Notes under the pieces: model-generated
The model's database searches: none
Told to the model about the DNA's origin: nothing
The model's input: only the letters and a program-made list of their open reading frames with translations
Translations under genes and position numbers: made by a program
Source: Limnanthes douglasii subsp. nivea
Lineage: Eukaryota; Streptophyta; Magnoliopsida; Brassicales; Limnanthaceae
Direction: 5' to 3'
NCBI GenBank assembly: GCA_036936605.1
Contig: JAUPFV010000001.1
Coordinates: 70,327,910 to 70,391,909, forward strand
Length of the DNA: 64,000 nucleotides
In this document: one piece after another, positions 56,599 to 64,000 of the stretch
How positions within the stretch are numbered: the first letter of the stretch is position 1
Layout of the letters: every line of letters begins with the position of its first letter

Positions 56599-56794
56599 TG
56601 TGTAACACTTCAAACATTATAGTGTATTTAATGAACGTAGCACTTCTAATATCATAGTGCGTTTAATGAACGTAACACTTCGAATACCATAGTGCGTTTA
56701 ATGATCGCAGCACTTCGAATATCATAGTGAGTTCAATGAACGCAACACTTCGAATATCATAGAGTGTTTAATGAACATAACACTTCGAACATGG
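56599..56794. repeat. 35-bp minisatellite of Tat-2, unit 2
   Basis: Five full 35-bp units start at 56599, 56634, 56669, 56704 and 56739, plus a partial sixth. The unit is AACGTAGCACTTCTAATATC then ATAGTGCGTTTAATG, the same sequence family and same location as in unit 1. Confidence 0.93.
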
Positions 56795-57059
56795 TTGCTT
56801 CTTCGAAAAGTGTATTCAACACTTCAGAATTTTCTACTTTTGGTCAACCTCAAAGATGATCTGTCTTTGATTAGTTACCAAAATAGTTAAATAATCCTTT
56901 ATAAACAACCATTGGCTAAAAAATGCATTTTATTGATATTTTTTAACATTCACATAACTCCTCATTTAAACCTTCCTGGGCTAACAGGATAGGAAATAGT
57001 GCGCTAATTAATCATAGAAAACAATTTCACAACTAAACACAATCATTCCCAATATAATT

Positions 57060-57450
57060 TTCGATGTTGTATATTCCATGGATGTTGAAGAATACTCCCA
57101 TGATTATCACAGAGGCGATGAGAACCTGGCTTTATCCTTTCAACAACCAAATAAGGTCTTTCTTAATTCAGAGCCATCTTACCAAGGCTATTTTCCTTGG
57201 TATAGAGGAATACTTTTCTCAACACTTTGCCACCCACTTTGCCACCCACTCTGAACTTCTTCCTTCTCACTCTCAAGTTCTATCTACTCCGCATAAGAGA
57301 TTAATACTGAATTACATTCAAATGGGCTTGAACTCTTTTCTCTTCCATCAACTCCAAACTTGCTTTTTAGCTTCATCATTTAAATCTTCGGAATATTGAG
57401 ATATCTTAAAAGAAAGAAAAGTAGATTCCATAGGACTAATAACATCTATT
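57060..57450 (-). pseudogene. Tat-2 unit 2 integrase C-terminal part
   Basis: Minus reading shows STFLSFKISQYSEDLNDEAK, EEKRVQAHLNVIQY, VLRKVFLYTKENSLGKMALN and HPWNIQH, in the order of the Tat integrase tail. A short duplication (KVGGKVGG, from a repeated GCCACCCACTTTGCC) lies near 57227-57255. Stops are present. Confidence 0.78.
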
Positions 57451-57543
57451 TCATACGCCAAATCAAAATGAGTTTCTTTAGTAGCCTTCATAGGGGTCGT
57501 TCGATAAACCTATAGTACCTCCTGCAAATAATTAAGCTATTTT

Positions 57544-57960
57544 TCATGCTGCCCGAGTTAAATTCTTCTTCAACCCTTCTAAAATAGATCTGTTGGTCAC
57601 CACGACTTGTCCATTTTCTTGGGGATGAAAGGGTGTAGAAAAAAATTTCTTAATCCCCTTCGAAGCTCTAAACGAAGCCATTTCTTTATTATTAAATTGA
57701 GGATCGTTGTCTGTAGTAATTCTTTTAGAAACTCGAAAACGAAAACAAATATTTTTTACAATGAATTTAATCATATCCTTAGCTTTTGTTCCAGACATTG
57801 GTTCTGCTTCTGCCCACTTTTAAAATACTCCACTACAAAAATTATCATTTTTATTTCTCCAGAAGCCATCGACAAAGGTCCCACCAAATCTATTCCACAT
57901 CTATCAAACATAATGGCTTCGGTAATAGGCATAAGTGAAACTGATGGTTTATAAATAGAA
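57544..57960 (-). pseudogene. Tat-2 unit 2 integrase core
   Basis: The minus frame 57798-57544 reads KAKDMIKFIVKNICFRFRVS, KRITTDNDPQFNNKEMASF and FFSTPFHPQENGQVVVTNRS, the integrase core with the second aspartate (TDND) and the PQ-NGQ-E block, where the catalytic glutamate position reads V. Upstream traces of the first-aspartate region (about 57950-57830) are in other frames. Confidence 0.82.
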
Positions 57961-58439
57961 TTAGAAAATATTTGAGAAGTATCACATCTTCAAACCAAAT
58001 TCTCGGCATCATTCATAATCGAGGGCAAATAAAACCATGCAAACAGAACTTGACGGGTTAATGCCTTGAAACCACAATGAGTTGATCCTTCTCCATCATG
58101 TAGTTCTGATAAAATCTCCTGTGATTCCTGTATGTTCAAACATCATATTAATGGCCTACTCAATGCTTTCTTATACAAAACTCCATCTAAAACTATGTAA
58201 CCAAAAGCCTTGCCTCGCAATGTTTTTGCCAATTTCTTATCTTTAGGCAACTCTACTCTAATAAAAAAAATCCAAAATATCAGTTCTCCAGTCGTCTAGA
58301 ACTGTTCTGGGGTGACAAACAATTCCTTAATATGTTCACACTGGTTTGAATTGGTTAAAATCGATGGACTTTCTTGTAATAAAATCCAAGGATACTATTA
58401 TTTGAATGCAATAGTTGCTACAGAATCAACCACTATGTT

Positions 58440-59339
58440 ACTTCTTTGATTTATATCTTTCAAAATAACATAATCAAATAAAAGCATCAGATTTCTAAGC
58501 TCTCGAAAGTACAAAATCAAGTGATTTTTTTTTGCTTCGGAAAATCCAGACACTTGATTTGGTACTAACTGAGAATCTGTCTCTAATCATATTGAAGTTG
58601 CACCACATATATTCGCGAGTCTTAATCCAGCTGATGCAACCTCATATTCAGCTTTGTTATTTAATGCATGAAAACTAAATTTAATAGACTAAAGTATTGT
58701 TTCTCCAGATGGAGCAACCAGTTGAACTCCAGGGTTGCATCCCAAAATACTAGAACCTTTATCAGTTCGAATAATCCACGTTGAATTAACTGGCAAAATA
58801 TCCTTGCTAACCTCTTCATTGGATCTACTTAAGTGAAATTTAACAAGGAAATCTACCAAATCTTGCGCTTTAATTGCAGTTCGAGGAGAAAAAATAATAT
58901 CAAAATCTCCAAATTCCACTGACCAATTAGTCATTCTTCCTGAAATATCAGGACGTTGCAAAACATTCTTCAATAGAAATAAGGTTCGTACTTCGATGGT
59001 ATGAGCTTGAAAATAAAAAAATAATTCTACCAGCCACCACCAATGCTGATGCTAATTTTTCGAGCTTCAAATACCTCTTTTCTGCTGCCACCAATCTCTT
59101 ACTAACGTAGTACATCGACTTCGAAACTCCTAAATCTTCACTTATCAACACTGCACTTACTGTAAAATCTGATACCACGATGTATAAAAGGAGTTGTTTT
59201 CCACTTCGTGGCTTAGATAATATTTATGGTGATGATAAAAAATCCTTGATGCTTGTAAATGATGCCTCATAATTTGAAGTGACTCAAACTTCTTTGGTCT
59301 TCGTAACACTTGAAAGAAAGGGAAACATTTATTAGACAA
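58440..59339 (-). pseudogene. Tat-2 unit 2 RNase H and archaeal-type RNase H
   Basis: The frame at 59178-58948 gives VSDFTVSAVLISEDLGVSKS, MYYVSKRLVAAEKRYLKLEK and LASALVVAGRI, the RT-linked RNase H. The frame at 58973-58689 gives RMTNWSVEFGDFDIIFSPRT, IKAQDLVDFLVKF and STWIIRTDKGSSILG, the start of the second RNase H. Near 58605-58540 LETDSQLVPNQVSGF continues it. Frames overlap, so a frameshift occurs at about 58960. Confidence 0.82.
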
Positions 59340-59452
59340 TCTAGAAATAAATATGTTAAGTACTGCTAACCTTCATGTCAAAATTTGTACTTCTTTGATA
59401 ATTCGAGGCGATTTCATAGATACCACAACTTTTAATTGTTCCGGGTCAGCTT

Positions 59453-60199
59453 CTATCCCTTTTTCACTAATAACATAACCCAGGAATTTCTCTGATCAAA
59501 CTCCAAAAGTACATTTTTATGATTCAACTCTAACCTTATTGCCCTTATATTTAGAAATGCCTCATCTAAATCTTCTAAGTATGTTTCGTCTGCTAAGATT
59601 TTCACCACTATATCATCAATGTATACCTCCATGTTTTTTCTGATCTGGGTATCATATGCTTTATTCATCAATCTTTGATATGTGGCCCCAATTTTTGTTT
59701 TAATCCAAAATGATCCATTTGTGATGAATGTGGTACATTATTGATCCTTTAGATCCATCTGAATCTGATTATATCCTGCAAAAGCATCCATAAAAGTCAA
59801 TATTTTGTTTCCCGAAGTGGAATCAATCAGCTAGTCTATTCGAGGAACAGGAAACGGGTCATTAGGACAGACTCGATTCAAGTCTGTAAAATCAACACAC
59901 ATTCTCCACTTCCCATTTTTATTCTTGACTACCACTGAATTATCCGTCCATAAAGGATATTGTGATTCTCTTATATGTCCGACCTTGAAGAACCGGTCCA
60001 CTTCGGAAACAATAGCTTCTGCCATTTCTGATGAAAATGCCTGCCTTTTTAGAATAACAGGTTTCATCTTCGGATTAATAGCTAAGCTATGGTAAATTAA
60101 ATCGATTGGTACTCCTATCACGTCCTCTGTTTTCCAAGAGAAAACATCCAAATTATGGGATAAAAATTGTAGAAGTAGTTGACGTAGAATTGGGGTCAA
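59453..60199 (-). pseudogene. Tat-2 unit 2 reverse transcriptase
   Basis: The frame at 60199-59831 has FSWKTEDVIGVPIDLIYHSL, VGHIRESQYPLWTDNSVVVK, WRMCVDFTDLNRVCPND and PVPRID. After a stop the DAFAGYNQIQMD-like segment is at about 59805-59750. The frame at 59671-59453 has MEVYIDDIVVK, the intact YIDD box, and LELNHKNVLLEFDQRNSW. It matches Tat-1 RT in order but is clearly diverged, so it is a different family. Confidence 0.87.
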
Positions 60200-60345
60200 T
60201 AAGGTTCATATTCGAAGTACTCTTCCCTTAGGAAAAGTATATTCCTCTATTTCTTCACTTACTGTCAATGACCCTAGGGTTTCCCTCGGATCATCAACCT
60301 TTTCCTAAAAATTCGAGGTCAACCCCCCTGACTGTTATTCATTCA

Positions 60346-60840
60346 TCATATCACCACTATTGGATCCCCGAATCCGAAGCGCAGTGACGTAACATTCCCT
60401 GGCAACCTTTTGGTCACTTCGGACGACCTTACACGATCTCTTACATACTTGAAACATTGATGAACTGTTGATACAACGCCATACATCCTTGACAACCAGG
60501 ATCTTTCAAAAATGGCATTATAGCTTGTTGGACAGTCTACCACCATAAAAAGAACTTGAACCTTCTTCTTAAAAGCTCTCTTTCCCAAACTTACCTCCCC
60601 CTTGAATTCCCCTATTACTCGTGCAGTTACTCCATTAAAACCGATGATGGTGTGTTTTAACTGAGAAATCCGAGGAGGATAGCATTCTGTCATAAGTAGC
60701 TTTAAAAAGGACATTCATAGAATTCCCAATATCTATCAACACGCGTCGAATCTTAATGCCAGAAATTTCTGCTTCAATGACCACTGCATCCTCATGTGGC
60801 TCTGCACAAGCAGTGGTTATGTCTATAGCAAACGACTAAC
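60346..60840 (-). pseudogene. Tat-2 unit 2 protease
   Basis: The minus strand from about 60805 reads HEDAVVIEAEISGIKIRRVL followed by IDIGNSMNVLF, so the catalytic DTGSS has become DIGNS. The frame at 60714-60346 continues with GFNGVTARVIGEFKGEVSLG, VLFMVVDCPTSYNAIFERSW and STVHQCFKYV. A few codons before HEDAVV the Tat text ends, so gag and the upstream LTR are gone. Confidence 0.82.
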
Positions 60841-60850
60841 GAGCCAAAAG

Positions 60851-62270
60851 ATATTCACAAAAGCTATGGCCAATCGAATATCCGGGTACTAGTTATCAGA
60901 TGCGGGTCACACACACCATCATACATCCTTAACCGACCACTTGCAATACATATACTTCTTCTCTTCAACAAAAAATGATTTTATAACAAAAATATATGGA
61001 ATGAATGTATTTTGAGGATATAGCCATGAATAATAGAAATGAACAACTTTGGGTTTGAAATGATCAGCGTTGAGAGGATATTTACTATCGAATGACTGAA
61101 TTATGCATCATTCAAATAGCAAACAGAAATGACATACAACTAATGCTAACAAAGATGAATTTGTAATCGTGCGTAAAGCCTCATCAACCATAGGTCGATG
61201 AAGATTGATTTAGTTTTTTTTTTCATTCGTATTTGTATTTGTTTTAAACAATTTGAATTTGATTTTGTTATATTTTTATTTTATTCTATCAAACATCATT
61301 ATTATTTTATCAATTTATTTTTAATTCAATATATTGTTATGTTTCCACTTTTTTGTTAATTTGATTGAATTTTTTAGAATAGCTAATATTTGAAAAGATC
61401 TAGATATCTAAAAATTCTAACAATTTAAGATATATAATCTAAATATCCAGTAATAAATTTATTAGTTACAAGTAGACCATTGATATGAATATCTAATATT
61501 TAAAAAATATAAATATACAAAAATTTAAAACATTATTTCTAAAAGTTATGAACATTTATTTTAAATATATAATATAGTAGAAATTTTTAATATACTATTT
61601 ATAATATATAATAGTCGGAACATATGAAAATTTCAATAACTTTAAAAATATCCAATAAGATATATATAACTAACTATTTATATATCTAAATAAAAATATC
61701 AAAATAATTTCAACAACTGGATATATATAAATTTAATTTATTTATTTCAAATAAATTTATCCATACAAATTAAATTTTAATAAATATTTTTCTTAAAAAA
61801 AACTGTTAAACTTAACCCCTTAGACAATCCACAGCGGTGGGGATATTTCATCTCCCAAAAGTGCGCCACATCAGCATACTCTCCAAATAATTCTGCAAAA
61901 ATTCTCACTCCCCACCACCGCAGTACATATATCATCTTTCAGCATGCCCCACCATATTTCTCTCTCTTCCACATCATTCTATCATACAATATCCTACCAT
62001 ATATTTTTATTTATCTTTCTTATTATTTACTATATATTCACATTAAAATTATATATATTAAAATAAATAAATTTTTTAAATTAACATAATATATTTTCTT
62101 TACAAATAAAAACTATAAAATTGAAATAATTAAAAATATAATACATAATATATAGTATATTTAAAAATAATTAAAAATTTAATACATAATACATAATATA
62201 TTCTAATTGTTGTTTTCACTCATTTTCGTTTAATGAGAATGATATAATTGTTGTCTTTTGCCTACTATTT
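60851..62270. other. AT-rich spacer with a small inverted GC motif
   Basis: No gene is visible. Near 61828-61842 CCACAGCGGTGGGGA is echoed by an inverted copy near 61908-61924 (CTCCCCACCACCGCAG), which could be the ends of a decayed MITE. The rest is A/T tracts. Confidence 0.4.
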
Positions 62271-62950
62271 ATAGATCTCAAGAAACTATAAATCATGGTA
62301 TAATTTATTTATTTTTTTAACTTACAAAAATGTTTCGAAAATTGTTTCGGAACTACTTAATAAAAATAACTTAAAAAATTTCGTTGTCCGAATCAATCAA
62401 ACCAAATCTCTTTTTATAGATCTCAAGAAATTATAAATCATGGTATAATTTATATATTTTTTTAACTTACAAAAATGTTTCGAAAATTGTTTCGGAAATA
62501 CTTAAAAAAAATAACTTAAAAAATTTCGTTGTCCGAATCAATCAAACCAAGTCTCTATTTATAGATCTCAAGAAATTATAAATCATGGTATAATTTATTT
62601 ATTTTTTTAACTTACAAAAATGTTCCGAAAATTGTTTCGGAAATACTTAATAAAAACAACTTAAAAAGTTTCGTTGTCCGAATCAATCAAACCGAGTCTC
62701 TATTTATAGATCTCAAGAAATTATAAATCATGGTATAATTTATTTATTTTTTTAACTTACAAAAATGTTCCAAAAATCATTTTGAAAATACTAAATAAAT
62801 AAAAAATTCAAAATTTCTTGGTGTCGGAATGAAACAAACCAAGTCTGTACTCGTAGATATTGAAAAATTATAAATAATGGTATACTTTTTTAATTTTTTG
62901 ACCAACCATTTTTTTTAAAAAACTGTTTTTCTAAAACAATACAATAAGCA
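62271..62950. repeat. 145-bp tandem repeat, four copies plus a decayed fifth
   Basis: The phrase ATAGATCTCAAGAAA starts at 62271, 62416, 62561 and 62706, and a diverged GTAGATATTGAAAAA is near 62852. The spacing is exactly 145 bp three times. Each unit has ATCATGGTATAATTTAT, CTTACAAAAATGTT, AAATTGTTTCGGAA and TTTCGTTGTCCGAATCAATC. The first four units are highly similar; the last is degraded. Confidence 0.95.
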
Positions 62951-63446
62951 TGCCAAATGGCATACTACAATTGGTTCTTTAAAAGATGGATTCAGATTCA
63001 TCTTTTAAACCCCAAACATACACGCTGCTGCTCATAGTCTTAAAGCATATCACAGCGTCTGGATCTAACGGCGTGTTACAACGAGAATTTGTCACGGCTA
63101 TAACTACGTACCGCAATCCGGATCTGAATTTATCACCGTGTGAACGTTACCACGGAACAAAACATGCTCATGTCATGTATTTAACATATTTACGTGTGAA
63201 CATCCATGGCTTTGTCGCATTTCATCTCAATAAATGGGCGCTTCTCACTTTTATACTTATTAAGTTGTATTATTGTTTTACTGCAAATCAAGCAGGAATC
63301 TTTGATTTTTTACTCATTTTCAAAACGCGTCGGGACTTGATACTTTTCATTTACTATTACTATTCACTATTACTATTTTCTTGTAACTCGAGCTGTATGG
63401 CTCTTTCTTTCATTTTTCTTACTTCAAGGTCACAGCTTTACTACTA
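62951..63446 (+). other. less AT-rich island with a 165-codon open frame, unassigned
   Basis: Positions 62990-63240 are richer in G+C than their surroundings. The open frame 62986-63483 (MDSDSSFKPQTYTLLLIVLK...) has no family that I recognise, and its second half is hydrophobic and runs into the adjoining MITE, so a chance ORF is likely. The island could be a promoter or leader of a gene on either strand beyond the window. Confidence 0.3.
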
Positions 63447-63719
63447 CTCCCTCTGTCCCTTTATAGATGACGTTCTAGGTTGAGGCACATTAATTAAGAA
63501 ATGTCATTATTAGTTTTGAAATTGTAAAAAGTAAGTCTAGTTGCCATAAATAACCTTCTCAATTAATATGTACACTCAACAAAACTAGAGTAAATAATTA
63601 ATATGAGAAGGGATATAAATGGTAAACAACCATTAATGCTACCTCGAAACTTGGAAACGACAACTAATTTGGGACAAATATTTTTTTCCAAAACGACAAG
63701 TATTTTGGGACGGAGGGAG
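63447..63719. mobile_element. Stowaway-like MITE 2
   Basis: A 273-bp element. The left end is CTCCCTCTGTCCCTTTATAG and the right end read inverted is CTCCCTCCGTCCCAAAATAC. TA flanks both sides (63445-63446 and 63720-63721). It shares the CTCCCTC-GT terminus with the MITE at 34836-35083 but differs inside. Confidence 0.9.
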
Positions 63720-64000
63720 TATTATTTTCTTGTAACTTGGAGTTTTACTACTATTATTAACTACTAAAATTGTGACGCGAAGTAAAACTGTCATCATAAT
63801 TCATAGGTAAACATTTTTATATTATATTTGTATTTAGCGGTTTCTATTAATTCAAAAAATAATAATAAAATTCTGAGTTTAATTTTGAGTTTTGAGAGCT
63901 ACGTGATGTGATATGAATATATTCATAATTTGAATTTTTTATGGTGGTAGTTTTTATTTATCAAATCATGCATGTCTAAAACTATTAATTACACTATATA

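Larger units (their letters stand above)
47682..60850 (-). mobile_element. tandem Tat-2 array (LTR-internal-LTR-internal)
   Basis: Two units of one Tat family lie head to tail on the minus strand and share the middle LTR. Unit 1 (47682-53003) has LTR A, antisense ORF copy 1, a 35-bp minisatellite and only the integrase tail of pol. Unit 2 (53004-60850) has LTR B, antisense ORF copy 2, the same minisatellite, then integrase, RNase H, RT and protease; gag and the outer LTR are missing. This fits recombination or deletion in a tandem array. The right boundary near 60850 is where the protease-leader text stops. Confidence 0.8.

Noticed and set aside
63001..63483. 165-codon frame as a real gene
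   Set aside because: The C-terminal part overlaps the Stowaway-like MITE by 37 bp and is low-complexity and hydrophobic; no family recognised.

Overview
The window looks like nuclear DNA of a flowering plant, probably a eudicot. It is AT-rich, the histone H2A gene has a spliced plant H2A.W-type structure, and the repeats belong to plant families: L1-like LINE, Ty1/copia, Ty3/gypsy chromovirus, Ty3/gypsy Tat, an OTU-domain Mutator-like element (MULE) with a plant mobile domain gene, and Stowaway-like MITEs. I cannot name the species. I see no tRNA, rRNA, CRISPR array or bacterial-style operon.

Only two loci look like intact host genes. One is a two-exon H2A.W histone (5306-6068) with a TATA box and a lysine-rich SPxK tail made of four 7-residue repeats. 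The other is a DUF295/F-box locus (31401-33865). It is either two adjacent genes or one three-exon gene whose exons join in frame through two small, mutually homologous introns.

Layout. 1-4560: decayed LINE, minus strand. 5078-6068: promoter and H2A.W. 6069-9830: non-coding apart from a 12-bp minisatellite and a zinc-finger-like fragment. 9830-10745: copia remnant with a large AC/AT microsatellite. 13090-22735: a second copia element, minus strand, split by a chromovirus (13873-17406) and by about 2 kb of unexplained DNA. The chromovirus has lost RT and integrase and carries a PPR-like segment in their place. 23058-34257: a pair of long inverted repeats enclosing a plant mobile domain pseudogene (+), an OTU-MULE transposase pseudogene (-) and the DUF295/F-box locus. 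34836-35083: Stowaway-like MITE. 35448-44502: near-complete Tat element (Tat-1) with paired LTRs and a long spliced antisense ORF. 47682-60850: a second Tat family arranged in tandem (LTR, internal, LTR, internal), again with antisense coiled-coil ORFs. 62271-62950: 145-bp tandem repeat. 63447-63719: second Stowaway-like MITE.

The coding content is mostly layered mobile elements with stops and frameshifts. The points most worth following are the captured PPR-like segment, the possible F-box capture inside MULE-type inverted repeats, the DUF295-F-box-DUF295 read-through model, and the antisense ORF that keeps an intron at a matching position in two Tat families.
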